DNA of 64,000 bases from Dyella sp. SG609 (GCF_012275375.1 NZ_JAAZQJ010000004.1:310001-374000), one strand, 5' to 3'; counted from the stretch's first letter, positions 17,504-26,101 are shown. The notes: generated by a model not told the origin, from the sequence alone. Numbers and translations: made by a program.

Positions 17504-18595
17504 ATGTCCAGCTTCACCCCCACCGATCACACCCTGATGGCGCAGGCCCTGCGGCTGGCGGAGCGCGGCCTGTTCACCACCCAGCCGAATCCGCGCGTGG
17601 GTTGCGTGATCGCCCATGGCGACACGGTGGTGGGCGAGGGCTTTCACCCGCGCGCCGGCGAGCCGCATGCCGAAGTGTTCGCGCTGCGCGCCGCCGGTGA
17701 ACGCGCCCGCGGCGCCACCGCCTACGTCACCCTGGAACCCTGCGCCCACCATGGCCGCACGCCGCCCTGCGCGGATGCGCTGGTGGCCGCCGGCGTGGCG
17801 CGCGTGGTGGTGGCGGCCGAGGATCCGTTCCCGCAGGTGGCCGGCCGCGGCATCGGCAAGCTGCGCGATGCCGGCATCGCGGTCGAACTCGGCCTGATAC
17901 GCGAGGCTGCGCGCGAATTGAACGTCGGCTTTTTCAGCCGCATCGAGCGTGGACGCCCGTGGGTGCGCGTGAAGCTGGCGATGAGTCTGGATGGCCGCAC
18001 CGCGCTGGCCAACGGCGCATCGAAGTGGATCACCGGCGAAGCCGCGCGCGCCGACGTGCAGCGCTGGCGCGCGCGCAGCTCGGCCATCCTGGCCGGCAGC
18101 GGCACCGTGCTGGCGGACGATCCGCGCCTCACCGCGCGCATCGGCGCACCGTTCGCGCCGCCGCTGCGCGTGGTGCTGGACCGCAGCCTGCGCACGCCGG
18201 CCGGCAGCCACGTGCTGGACGGCAGCGCGCCGACCCTGCTGCTGCATGCGGAAGGCGCCGTGGTGCCGGCGCATCTGCAGAACGTGGATCTGGCCCCCGT
18301 GCCGGCAGCCGACGGCGGCCTGGACCTGTCCGCCGCCCTGGCCCTGCTCGCCGCGCGCGGCTGCAACGAGGTGCATGTCGAAGCGGGCCCCACCTTGTGC
18401 GGCGCGCTGCTCGCGGCGGGCCTGGCGGACGAGCTGCTGCTCTATGTCGCGCCAATGCTGCTGGGCGACAGCGCGCGTCCGCTGCTGCACCTGCCCACGC
18501 TGCAGGACATGGGCGCGCGCTGGAACCTGCGCGTGCAGGACCAGCGCATGCTGGGCCAGGACCTGCGCCTGCGCCTGCGTCCGGCGCGCGATTGA
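17504..18595 (+). CDS. ribD: Riboflavin biosynthesis deaminase/reductase RibD
   Basis: A 363-residue bifunctional enzyme. The N-terminal deaminase domain has the zinc motif HAE (His55, Glu57) and PCAHHGRTPPC (Cys80, Cys89); the C-terminal reductase domain (about 150-360) has VKLAMSLDGRTA and EAGPTLCGALL. It deaminates and then reduces the GTP-cyclohydrolase II product in riboflavin synthesis. ATG 17504 follows AAGGGGA. Unlike the usual cluster, ribE does not follow directly; four unrelated genes intervene, and the FMN riboswitch lies before ribE, not before ribD. Confidence 0.95.
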   Translation: MSSFTPTDHTLMAQALRLAERGLFTTQPNPRVGCVIAHGDTVVGEGFHPRAGEPHAEVFALRAAGERARGATAYVTLEPCAHHGRTPPCADALVAAGVARVVVAAEDPFPQVAGRGIGKLRDAGIAVELGLIREAARELNVGFFSRIERGRPWVRVKLAMSLDGRTALANGASKWITGEAARADVQRWRARSSAILAGSGTVLADDPRLTARIGAPFAPPLRVVLDRSLRTPAGSHVLDGSAPTLLLHAEGAVVPAHLQNVDLAPVPAADGGLDLSAALALLAARGCNEVHVEAGPTLCGALLAAGLADELLLYVAPMLLGDSARPLLHLPTLQDMGARWNLRVQDQRMLGQDLRLRLRPARD

Positions 18596-18615
18596 CCGCT
18601 GCGCGATTGACCCTG
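18586..18615. repeat. Short tandem duplication at the ribD stop codon
   Basis: GCGCGATTGACC occurs at 18586-18597 and again at 18601-18612, giving a second in-frame TGA after the ribD stop. Confidence 0.85.
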
Positions 18616-18689
18616 CGGGAGCTCGCGCCCAGAATCGCCGGCCAGTACGGCGCCGAGGCGCCCAGCAAGTCTTTCCAGGAGTGCGCTGC

Positions 18690-19532
18690 ATGCTCACCGC
18701 GGCGGAGCGCGAACAGTTCCATAGCCAGGGTTATCTGATCCGCGACGCCTTGAGCGCGGACGACGTCGCGCGCTACGTCGGCGGCGTGGAACGCGCCCGC
18801 GCCGAACGCGGCGAGCGCGGCCGCATGATGAACCTGCAGTTCCTGCAGCCGGGCAAGGACGTGCGCGCGATCCAGGACGTGATCTGCCATCCGGCCCTGC
18901 GCGCCATCGCGGCGGACCTGCTCGGCGACGGCATCGTGATCGACGGCGCTTCGCTGTTCTACGCCGATGCGGGCGTGGACTACCGCCAGGGCTGGCACCG
19001 CGACCTGATGCAGGTGCCGGACGAGCAGATCGACCCGCGCTGGTTCAGCGACGCGTACCGCTACAACTACGTGCAGGTGAATATCCCGCTCACCTGCGAC
19101 CCCTGCCTGTGGATCGTGCCCGGCAGCCATCGCCGCCCGTACGACGAAGCGGAGCGGCGCATCTTCGGCGGCGATCCGCGCATCGCGCCGGTCGACGCGC
19201 AGCCGGAACTGGCGCAGGGCGTGCAGCTGGTGCTGCAGCCCGGGCAGGCGGTGTTCTACAACAACTACGCCGTGCATCGCGGCTATGCCGGCGTGCTGCG
19301 GCAGCGGCGCATCACCATCCACCTGGGCTTCCATTCCAGCGCGCATGCGCCGACCTGCCACTTCGGCGTGCTCGACCATCGCCAGTACACGCCGGATTAC
19401 CTGGCGAGCCTGGCGCCGGATGTGCGCGCCGCCTTGGAAGCGCATATCGCCGAACGCGCGCGCCACCCGGAAGTGGACCAGTACCACGCCTGGCACCAGC
19501 AATTCATCAGCAAGGAATTCGAGATCCGATGA
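18690..19532 (+). CDS. Phytanoyl-CoA dioxygenase (PhyH) family protein
   Basis: A 280-residue Fe(II)/2-oxoglutarate dioxygenase-like protein. The metal triad is visible as His103 and Asp105 in GWHRDL and His196 in NYAVHRGY, with the distal 2-oxoglutarate Arg probably in LRQRRITIHLGFH. Such enzymes hydroxylate small molecules; the substrate is unknown. ATG 18690 has CCAGGAG eight bases upstream. The stop overlaps the start of the Gfo/Idh/MocA gene (ATGA), so both are co-translated and probably act in one pathway, for instance on a sugar, polyol or cyclitol derivative (inference). Confidence 0.82.
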   Translation: MLTAAEREQFHSQGYLIRDALSADDVARYVGGVERARAERGERGRMMNLQFLQPGKDVRAIQDVICHPALRAIAADLLGDGIVIDGASLFYADAGVDYRQGWHRDLMQVPDEQIDPRWFSDAYRYNYVQVNIPLTCDPCLWIVPGSHRRPYDEAERRIFGGDPRIAPVDAQPELAQGVQLVLQPGQAVFYNNYAVHRGYAGVLRQRRITIHLGFHSSAHAPTCHFGVLDHRQYTPDYLASLAPDVRAALEAHIAERARHPEVDQYHAWHQQFISKEFEIR

Positions 19533-20551
19533 GCAGCGAAGCGCGTGTGATCCGTTGGGGCATCATCGGCTGCGGCAACGTCACCGAGGTCAAGAGCGGC
19601 CCCGGTTTTCAGCAGGCGCCGCATTCCGCGCTGGTGGCGGTGATGCGGCGCGATGGCGCCAAGGCCAGGGATTATGCGCAGCGCCACGGCGTGCCGCGCT
19701 GGTATGACGATGCGGCGGCGCTGATAGCCGATCCGGAAGTGGATGCGGTCTATGTCGCCACACCGCCGTCGACGCACAAGCAGTACGCGCTGATGAGCAT
19801 CGCCGCGGGCAAGCCGGTGTATGTGGAAAAGCCGATGGCGCTGGATCACGCGGAGTGCGAGGCGATCCTGCGCGCCGGTGCGGAAGCGAAAGTGCCGGTG
19901 TTCGTCGCCTATTACCGCCGCATGCTGCCGCGCTTCCACCGGGTGCGCGAGCTGCTGTTCGGCGAGCAGGCCATCGGCGTGCCGCGCGTGGTCAACACCG
20001 TGCTGTACGAGCCGCACCATCCGCGCTACCACGACGGCGCGAACCTGCCCTGGCACGTGGTGCCTTCGATTTCCGGCGGTGGCGTGTTCATGGATATCGG
20101 CTGCCACACGCTGGACATCCTCGATTGGCTGTTCGGGCCGATCGTGTCGGCGGAAGGGCGCGCGGGCAACCAGCTGGGCGCGTATCCGCCGGAGGATACG
20201 GTGGCGATGTCGTTCGCCTTCGACAGCGGCGTGCTGGGCACGGGGCTGTGGAATTTCGACAGCTACAAGCACCACGACTGCATCGAGGTGATCGGCGACA
20301 AGGGCAGCATGCGCTTTGCCACCTTCGGCGACGGGCCGATCGTGGTGGAGACGAAGGAGGGCGTGCGCGAGTATCGCGTAGCGAATCCTGCGCATATCCA
20401 GCAACCGTTGATCGAGACGATCGTGCGGGAGCTGCGGGGGGAGAAAGGCGTGTGTCCGTCGACTGCCGAGAGCGGCGCGCGCACGACGTGGGTGATGGAT
20501 CAGGTGTTGCGGGCGTATCGGCGGAAGACGGGGCAGTCGATCGGCGAGTAG
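19529..20551 (+). CDS. Gfo/Idh/MocA family oxidoreductase
   Basis: A 340-residue NAD(P)-dependent dehydrogenase. The Rossmann motif WGIIGCGNV is at residues 10-18, the EKP motif that carries the catalytic Lys is at 100-102 (VYVEKPMALD), and GGGVFMDIGCHTLDILDWLFG lies in the C-terminal domain with the usual Asp/His pair. Family members oxidise sugars, inositols and related alcohols. It is coupled to the PhyH gene by a four-base overlap and ends just before the REP-like repeat, which separates it from the convergent MDR gene. Confidence 0.88.
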   Translation: MSSEARVIRWGIIGCGNVTEVKSGPGFQQAPHSALVAVMRRDGAKARDYAQRHGVPRWYDDAAALIADPEVDAVYVATPPSTHKQYALMSIAAGKPVYVEKPMALDHAECEAILRAGAEAKVPVFVAYYRRMLPRFHRVRELLFGEQAIGVPRVVNTVLYEPHHPRYHDGANLPWHVVPSISGGGVFMDIGCHTLDILDWLFGPIVSAEGRAGNQLGAYPPEDTVAMSFAFDSGVLGTGLWNFDSYKHHDCIEVIGDKGSMRFATFGDGPIVVETKEGVREYRVANPAHIQQPLIETIVRELRGEKGVCPSTAESGARTTWVMDQVLRAYRRKTGQSIGE

Positions 20552-20568
20552 CGCCCCCCATTGAGCGG

Positions 20569-20657
20569 CGTAGGTTGGGGTGAGCGCAGCGAACCCCAAC
20601 ATCGGCACGGCTGACGGTGGTGCATGTTGGGGTTCGCTGCGCTCACCCCAACCTACG
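20569..20657. repeat. REP-like perfect inverted repeat, copy 2
   Basis: Arms 20569-20601 and 20625-20657 are exact 33-bp reverse complements around a 23-base loop. The arm sequence is the same as in the copy at 8018-8106, but the loop is different. It sits between convergent genes, three bases from the stop of the MDR gene, and can act as a shared terminator. Confidence 0.95.
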
Positions 20658-20659
20658 TC

Positions 20660-21670
20660 TCATTTCGCGAAATCGATCGCAATCTTGCCGAAGTGCTTCC
20701 CTCCGGCCATCTCCTCGAACGCCTCGCGCAACTCCCCAAACCCATATACCGCATCGACCACCGGCTCCAGCCGCATCGCCTCCAGCGCCCGCACCATCCG
20801 CTCGTGCTCCTCCAGCGAGGCGACGGAAATCCCCTGCAGATGCACGCGCTTGAGAATCGCCGGCACCAGCGGCAGCGCCGCCTCGCGGCCGCCCATGAAA
20901 CCGACGATGCCGATAAAGCCATGCATCGCCACCGCGTCCACCGACTGCGCGAACGTCGACGCGCCCACCGTTTCGATCACCGCATCCACGCCGCGCCCGC
21001 CATTGGCTTCGCGCACCGCCGCGCCCCACTCCGGTAGCTTCGCGTAGTTGATGCCGATATCGGCGCCCAGCGCCTTGGCGCGCTCCAGCTTCTCGTCGCT
21101 GGACGACAGCAGGATCGCCTTCGCCCCGCGCGCTTTCGCCAGCTGCAGCGCGAACAGCGACACGCCGCCGGTGCCGAGCAGCAGCACGCTCTGCCCGGTG
21201 GTGAGCCGGGCCTGCTCCAGCGCCGTCCATGCGGTAAGCGCGGCGATCGGCAGCGTGGCCGCCTGCACGGCGCTCATATGCGCGGGCGCATGGGCCAGCG
21301 CATAGGCGTCGTAGCAGGCCAGCTCGCGCATCGCGCCGGGGCCGGGGCCGCCCAGGTCCGCGCCTTCCCATTCGGGCCGCATGCCGCCGGCCAGCCAGCG
21401 CGCCTTGTAGAAGGTGCTGACGCGATCGCCCGGCTTGAAGCGGGTGACGCCTTCGCCGACCTCCAGCACGGTGCCGGCACCGTCGGACACCGGCGTCATC
21501 GGCAGCGCCACGTCGCGGTAGAGCTGGCCGTTGACCATCAGGTGGTCGCGGAAGTTGAGCGAGGCCGCTTCCATCTTCACCAGCACCTGGCCGGGGCCGG
21601 GGTGCGGGGCGGGCTGGTCGACGATGGCGAGATGCTCGGTGCCGAACTGGTTGAGCTGGTAGGCGCGCAT
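20660..21670 (-). CDS. Zinc-independent MDR alcohol dehydrogenase/quinone reductase-like
   Basis: A 336-residue medium-chain dehydrogenase/reductase. The N-terminal GroES-like domain has LVKMEAASLNFRDHLMVNGQLY, and the cofactor domain has LLLGTGGVSLFALQLAKARGA. The Cys/His zinc ligands of classical alcohol dehydrogenases are missing, which puts it near the quinone oxidoreductase branch. ATG 21670 follows CAGGAG. It diverges from a LysR regulator, a common pairing in which the regulator controls the reductase in response to an electrophile or quinone (inference). Confidence 0.85.
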   Translation of the reverse strand: MRAYQLNQFGTEHLAIVDQPAPHPGPGQVLVKMEAASLNFRDHLMVNGQLYRDVALPMTPVSDGAGTVLEVGEGVTRFKPGDRVSTFYKARWLAGGMRPEWEGADLGGPGPGAMRELACYDAYALAHAPAHMSAVQAATLPIAALTAWTALEQARLTTGQSVLLLGTGGVSLFALQLAKARGAKAILLSSSDEKLERAKALGADIGINYAKLPEWGAAVREANGGRGVDAVIETVGASTFAQSVDAVAMHGFIGIVGFMGGREAALPLVPAILKRVHLQGISVASLEEHERMVRALEAMRLEPVVDAVYGFGELREAFEEMAGGKHFGKIAIDFAK

Positions 21671-21774
21671 GGCGGGCTCCTGGATGGGGAATGGGTGATG
21701 GGTGATGGGTGCCATGGTGGGCCGCGGACGCAGTGGCGATAATCCATCGATATCGCATATCTTTTGTTCGTCCC
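21671..21774. promoter_or_regulatory. Divergent MDR/LysR promoter region
   Basis: This 104-bp divergent gap must hold both promoters and the LysR binding site. An AT-rich dyad, GATA...TATC around CGATATCG (about 21738-21762), is the best candidate operator. Three tandem ATGGGTG units (21692-21712) lie next to the MDR start. Confidence 0.4.
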
Positions 21775-22677
21775 ATGAATCAATCCTTCGAGCTCACCCC
21801 GAACCGCCTGCGCGAGCTGCGCGGCTTCGCCATCGCGGCGCGGCTGCTGAACTTCTCGCGCGCGGCGCACGAGGCCGGCTGCACGCCGTCGGTGCTGAGC
21901 CGGCGCATCGCGGCGCTGGAGCAGGCCGTAGGCGGCAAGCTGTTCCTGCGCACCACGCGGCGGGTGACGCTGACGCCGCGCGGCGAGCAGCTGCTGGCGC
22001 ATTGCGAGCGGCTGGACGCGGTGATGCTGGCGATGGCGGCGGAACTGCGGCCGCGGGGCGGCGAGCCGGCGGGTCGCCTGTGCGTGCATCTGCCGGGTTC
22101 GTACGGGCGGCTGCGGGTGGCGCCGGTGCTGGCGCGCTTCATGGCCAGGCATCCGCAGATCCGCATCGAGGCCGTATACGACGACGCTTATGCGGACCTG
22201 GTCGCCGGCCGCATCGACCTGGCCCTGCGCGTGGGCCGCCTGGCCGATGCGCAGCTGGTGGCGCGGCGCGTGGGCAGCATGCGCCGCTATCTGTGCGCGG
22301 CGCCGGGGTATCTGGCCTCCGCGCCGGCGCTGGCCGATCCGGCCGGGCTGAAAGCGCACCGCTGCGTCGCCTTCAGCGGGCTGCGCACCGGCACGCTGTG
22401 GCAGTTCAGCCAGGGCCGCCGCCGCCGCTCGGTGCGCATCGACCCGGTGCTGACCTGCAACGATTCCATGGCCACCCGCGATGCGCTGCTGGCCGGCGTG
22501 GGCATCGGCATCCAGGGCGACTACATGGCCGACCCGCTGGTGGAACGCGGCAAGCTGGTGCGCGTGCTGCCGGAGTGGGAACTGAGCACCTCGCCGATCC
22601 AGCTGGTCTGGCTGCCGGGCGCGGACCGGGCGCCCGCACTGCGCGCATTGATCGATTTCCTGTCGTCCGAACTCTAG
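21775..22677 (+). CDS. LysR family transcriptional regulator
   Basis: A 300-residue LTTR with a winged HTH at residues about 10-68 (ELRGFAIAARLLNFSRAAHEAGCTPSVLSRRIAALEQAVGGKLF, read in pieces) and a type-2 periplasmic-binding-like effector domain (about 95-295). It belongs to the CrgA/YafC-like subgroup by its GRIDLALRVGRL and DALLAGVGIGIQGDYM segments. ATG 21775 places the HTH at the usual distance from the N-terminus. It probably regulates the divergent MDR gene. A GCGCAC...GTGCGC hairpin (22692-22708) follows without a U tract. Confidence 0.9.
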   Translation: MNQSFELTPNRLRELRGFAIAARLLNFSRAAHEAGCTPSVLSRRIAALEQAVGGKLFLRTTRRVTLTPRGEQLLAHCERLDAVMLAMAAELRPRGGEPAGRLCVHLPGSYGRLRVAPVLARFMARHPQIRIEAVYDDAYADLVAGRIDLALRVGRLADAQLVARRVGSMRRYLCAAPGYLASAPALADPAGLKAHRCVAFSGLRTGTLWQFSQGRRRRSVRIDPVLTCNDSMATRDALLAGVGIGIQGDYMADPLVERGKLVRVLPEWELSTSPIQLVWLPGADRAPALRALIDFLSSEL

Positions 22678-22771
22678 GTTGCCTCCGAAAAGCGCACGCA
22701 GCGTGCGCCACGGGAAACGCCGGCCGGTGCTAGACTTCCGCGGCCGGGGCGACCCGGCGACAACCATTACG

Positions 22772-22912
22772 ACGTCTTCAGGGCGGGGTGCGATTCCCCA
22801 CCGGCGGTAGGTGGACGAGGCCTGCGAGGGTCTCCGAGACGAGCCCGCGAGCGCTTCCGCTCCCAGTGCGGAAGGTCAGCAGATCCGGTCCGATGCCGGA
22901 GCCGACGGTCGG
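22772..22912 (+). promoter_or_regulatory. FMN riboswitch (RFN element)
   Basis: The conserved RFN blocks are all present in order: CTTCAGGGCGGGGTGCGATT, CCCCACCGGCGGTAGG, GAGCCCGCGAGCGC, GGTCAGCAGATCCGGT and CCGGAGCCGACGGTC. This aptamer binds FMN and lowers expression of downstream riboflavin genes. It lies about 190 bases before ribE. Only ribE, and what is co-transcribed with it, can be under its control; ribD lies 4 kb upstream. Confidence 0.97.
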
Positions 22913-23002
22913 GGATTTCCTGCTTTTTTGCAGCGGCATCTCCGGAAAGTCCGGATGAGAGAAGACGGTACGGCGTGCGCCCTCGCGGTGTGCGCCTGCC
23001 AT

Positions 23003-23020
23003 GCGCCTTGGGGCGTTTTT
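23003..23020 (+). terminator. Possible riboswitch expression-platform terminator
   Basis: GCGCC-TTGG-GGCGT followed by TTTT lies between the RFN element and ribE. The stem is only five pairs including one G-U, so the assignment is tentative. Masking of the ribE ribosome binding site is the alternative mode of control. Confidence 0.35.
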
Positions 23021-23098
23021 CGCTGACCTTCGATGCGGGAAACGTTTCATGAAAAACCTCGACCGTTCCAACGCCGCCTCCGTGCCGGAGGTGCGCTG

Positions 23099-23743
23099 AT
23101 GTTCACCGGGATCATCCAGAGCGTGGGCCGCATCGCGCGGCTCGAACCGCGCGGCGGCGACGTGCGCCTGTATGTCGACACCGCCCAACTCGATCTCGCC
23201 GACGTGCAGCTGGGCGACAGCATCGCCGTCTCCGGCGTCTGCCTCACGGCCGTCACGCTGGAACCGCGCGGCTTCAGCGCGGACGTCTCCAACGAGACCC
23301 TGTCGCTCACCACCCTGGGCAAGCTCAAGGCCAGCGACCCGGTGAACCTGGAAAAGGCGCTGCGCCTGGCCGACCGCCTCGGCGGGCACCTGGTCTCCGG
23401 CCACGTCGACGGCGTGGGCAAGGTGGTCTCGATCGCGCCCGACGGCCGCTCGCAGCGCTGGACCTTCGAAGTGCCGGCCAACCTGGCGCGCTATATCGCC
23501 GCCAAGGGCTCGATCTGCATCGAAGGCACCAGCCTCACCGTGAACGAGGTCGACGGGCTGCGTTTCGGCGTGAACCTTATCCCCCACACGGTGGAACACA
23601 CGGTATTCCACGCGCGCCGCCCGGGCGATGCGGTGAACCTGGAGGTGGACGTGGTGGCGCGCTATGTGGAAAGGCTGATGGGCGGCGGCGGTGGATCGCC
23701 GCGGCTGGATGAGGATTTCCTCAAGAAGCACGGCTTCGCTTGA
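23099..23743 (+). CDS. ribE: Riboflavin synthase subunit alpha
   Basis: A 214-residue enzyme that dismutates 6,7-dimethyl-8-ribityllumazine to riboflavin. The two homologous lumazine-binding barrels are seen as MFTGIIQSVGRI with GVCLTAVTL (first half) and VSGHVDGVGKV with GTSLTVNEV (second half). ATG 23099 follows GGAG at eight bases. Riboflavin synthase is also named RibC in some species. It is the first gene after the FMN riboswitch, and a modular repeat separates it from ribBX. Confidence 0.96.
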   Translation: MFTGIIQSVGRIARLEPRGGDVRLYVDTAQLDLADVQLGDSIAVSGVCLTAVTLEPRGFSADVSNETLSLTTLGKLKASDPVNLEKALRLADRLGGHLVSGHVDGVGKVVSIAPDGRSQRWTFEVPANLARYIAAKGSICIEGTSLTVNEVDGLRFGVNLIPHTVEHTVFHARRPGDAVNLEVDVVARYVERLMGGGGGSPRLDEDFLKKHGFA

Positions 23744-23751
23744 GGCTTAAG

Positions 23752-23870
23752 CCCCTCTCCCTCCGGGAGAGGGGTTGGGGTGAGGGTACGGGCGGAGCGC
23801 AAGAGTGATGTGCACCGCTCCGGCCGAACCCTCATCCGGCTGCCGCCACCTTCTCCCGGAGGGAGAAAGG
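23752..23870. repeat. Modular hairpin repeat, locus 3
   Basis: The compact form of the family: hairpin CCCCTCTCC...GGAGAGGGG (23752-23774), then TTGGGGTGAGGGTACGGGCG, a short centre, the pairing half, CCCTCATCCGGCTGCCGCC, and hairpin CCTTCTCCC...GGGAGAAAGG (23849-23870). It lies inside the riboflavin operon between ribE and ribBX. Confidence 0.92.
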
Positions 23871-23919
23871 TTTGCCCTTGCAGGTTGCGGCAATAACAAA
23901 TTTCACTGAGATCTCTTTA

Positions 23920-25011
23920 ATGGCTTTCAACACCATCCCCGAAATCCTCCAAGACATCCGCGCCGGCCGCATGGTCGTGATCCTCGACGACGAGGACCGC
24001 GAGAACGAAGGCGACCTGATCATGGCCGCGCAGATGGTGCGGCCGGAGGACATCAACTTCATGGTGCGCGAGGCGCGCGGCCTGGTCTGCCTCACGCTGA
24101 CCGAGCAGCGCACGCGCCAGCTCGGCCTGCGCCCGATGGTCAGCGACAACACCTCGCCGTACCACACCAACTTCACCGTCTCGATCGAGGCGGCCGAAGG
24201 CGTCACGACCGGCATTTCGGCGCACGACCGCGCGCGCACCATCCAGGTGGCGGTGAAGTCGGATGCCAGGCCGCAGGATCTGTCGCAGCCCGGCCATATC
24301 TTCCCGCTCACCGCGCAGCCGGGCGGCGTGCTGACGCGTGCCGGCCATACCGAGGCGGGCTGCGATCTCGCCGCGCTCGCAGGGCTGGAGCCGTCGGCGG
24401 TGCTGATCGAGATCCTGCACGAGGACGGCTCGATGGCGCGCCGGCCGGAGCTGGAAGTATTCGCGCAGAAGCACGGCCTGAAGATCGGCACCATCGCCGA
24501 CCTGATCCGCTACCGCCTGGAAACCGAGAAGACGGTGCAGCGCGTGCACGAGGAACAGGTGGACACCGAGTTCGGTCCGTTCCATCTGGTCGCCTACCGC
24601 GATGCCATCCACCACGGCCTGCATTTCGCGCTGACCCGCGGCAAGGTCGACGACGGCGCGCCGGTGCTGACGCGCGTGCACGTGCGCAACACGCTGTCCG
24701 ACGTGCTGCATCTGCAGCGCGACGACCTGGGCCTGACGGTGACCTCCGCGCTGCGCCGCATCGCCGACGAAGGCCGCGGCGTGCTGCTGGTGCTGTCCGG
24801 CGAGGACACCGCCGACGCCCTGCTGCGCCGCCTCAACCGCCAGCCCTCGGCGCAGGCGCCGGAAGAAGCGCAGCAGCAGGAATGGCGCCAGCTGGGCCTG
24901 GGTGCGCAGATGCTGGCGGACCTGGGCGTGCAGCGCCTGCGCGTGCTGGGTACGCCGCGCAAGCTGGTCGGCCTGGGCGGCTTCGGGCTGGAGGTGGTCG
25001 AGCACGTGTGA
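23920..25011 (+). CDS. ribB: 3,4-dihydroxy-2-butanone 4-phosphate synthase with degenerate GTP cyclohydrolase II domain (RibBX)
   Basis: A 363-residue two-domain protein. The N-terminal DHBP synthase domain (1-205) is intact: DDEDRENEGDLIMAA (acidic metal/substrate loop), SPYHTNFTVSIEA, and RAGHTEAGCDLA. It forms the four-carbon unit of riboflavin from ribulose 5-phosphate. The C-terminal half aligns with GTP cyclohydrolase II in position but lacks the zinc cysteines of the C-x2-GE/CDCG motifs; the region reads TRVHVRNTLSDVLHL with no Cys. Such RibBX proteins are known in other proteobacteria and need a separate RibA. ATG 23920 is used because homology begins there; its ribosome binding site is weak. 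Confidence 0.9.
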   Translation: MAFNTIPEILQDIRAGRMVVILDDEDRENEGDLIMAAQMVRPEDINFMVREARGLVCLTLTEQRTRQLGLRPMVSDNTSPYHTNFTVSIEAAEGVTTGISAHDRARTIQVAVKSDARPQDLSQPGHIFPLTAQPGGVLTRAGHTEAGCDLAALAGLEPSAVLIEILHEDGSMARRPELEVFAQKHGLKIGTIADLIRYRLETEKTVQRVHEEQVDTEFGPFHLVAYRDAIHHGLHFALTRGKVDDGAPVLTRVHVRNTLSDVLHLQRDDLGLTVTSALRRIADEGRGVLLVLSGEDTADALLRRLNRQPSAQAPEEAQQQEWRQLGLGAQMLADLGVQRLRVLGTPRKLVGLGGFGLEVVEHV

Positions 25012-25096
25012 TCCGCCGCGCGCCCGGGCGCCGCCCTCTGGCGGCCAGGGCGCGCGCGGCATACTGCCGGCTTCGCTCAACTCCTTAACCGACGCC

Positions 25097-26056
25097 ATGA
25101 CTTCGATCCGCCTGATCGCTCCCTCCGGCTACCCCCACGACCGCGCCGCCATGCAGCGCGGCGTGGCGCGCCTGCACGCCGCCGGCTGCACGTTGGACGG
25201 CCTCGAAGCCCTCGAGCGCACCGAGCTGCGCTACGCGGGTTCCGACGCGCAGCGCGCGGCCGAGCTCAATGCGCTGGCCCATGCGGACACGCTGCCGGAG
25301 ATCGTGCTCGCCATCCGCGGCGGCTACGGCGCCACGCGCCTGCTGGAGCAGCTGGACTACGGCGCGCTGCGCGAGCGCCTGGCCGGCAGCGCCACCGTGC
25401 TGGTCGGGCATAGCGACTTCACCGCGCTGCAGCTGGCGCTCTACACCCGGTGCGGATTGCTGACTTTCGGCGGCCCCATGCTGGGGCCGGATTTCGGCGC
25501 GCCGGAACTGAACCCGCTGATGTGGGAACACTTCTGGCGCACGGTGGCCGCGCCGCGGTCGACCGCGGCCTGGTCCACGTCCACCGAGGGCGAGCTGGAC
25601 GTGGCAGGCCCGCTGTGGGGCGGCAATCTCGCCGTGCTGTGCAGCCTGCTGGGCACGCCGTATTTCCCGCGCATCGACGGTGGCATCCTGTTCGTCGAGG
25701 ACGTGGGCGAGCCGCCGTACCGGATCGAGCGCCTGCTGTACCAGCTGCACCTGGCCGGCGTGCTGGACCGCCAGCGCGCCTTGGTGCTGGGCCATTTCAC
25801 CCATTGCCGCCCGGCCGCCTACGACAACGGCTACGACGTCCCCGCCGCGTTCGAGCAGATCGGCCGGGTGGCGCGCGTGCCGGTGGTGCGTGGGCTGCCG
25901 TTCGGCCACGAGCCGGACAAGTTCACCCTGCCGTTCGGCGCCGCGGCCCGCCTGCGCGTGGCCGGCGGCTCGGCCGAGCTGTCGTTCGGCGCCTATCCCC
26001 ACCTGGCCGGGCCCCAGCCGCGGCCGGATCCGGGCACGCTGCCCCAAATCCCGTAA
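25097..26056 (+). CDS. ldcA: Muramoyltetrapeptide carboxypeptidase (LD-carboxypeptidase, S66)
   Basis: A 319-residue serine peptidase of family S66, which removes the terminal D-Ala from cytosolic murein tetrapeptides during cell-wall recycling. The catalytic triad is visible: Ser106 in VGHSDFTAL, Glu201 in FVEDVGEPPYR, and His271 in GLPFGHEPDKFTLPFG. AIRGGYGATRLL is also typical. It has no signal peptide, as expected for a cytosolic enzyme. Its place between ribBX and ribH is unusual for the riboflavin locus. The next gene, ribH, starts 45 bp later, so co-transcription is likely. Confidence 0.93.
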   Translation: MTSIRLIAPSGYPHDRAAMQRGVARLHAAGCTLDGLEALERTELRYAGSDAQRAAELNALAHADTLPEIVLAIRGGYGATRLLEQLDYGALRERLAGSATVLVGHSDFTALQLALYTRCGLLTFGGPMLGPDFGAPELNPLMWEHFWRTVAAPRSTAAWSTSTEGELDVAGPLWGGNLAVLCSLLGTPYFPRIDGGILFVEDVGEPPYRIERLLYQLHLAGVLDRQRALVLGHFTHCRPAAYDNGYDVPAAFEQIGRVARVPVVRGLPFGHEPDKFTLPFGAAARLRVAGGSAELSFGAYPHLAGPQPRPDPGTLPQIP

Positions 26057-26101
26057 AATGACCGGCCCACATGGGCCGCACGCCCCAGGAAACGCATACC
26101 C

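Noticed and set aside
21661-21715. N-terminal extension of the MDR gene through ATGGGTG repeats
   Set aside because: The extension is made of simple repeat DNA; the ATG at 21670 has a good ribosome binding site and begins the conserved sequence.
22811-23026. Small open frame across the FMN riboswitch
   Set aside because: It lies within the conserved RFN element and its leader, and its sequence follows the RNA structure, not a protein.
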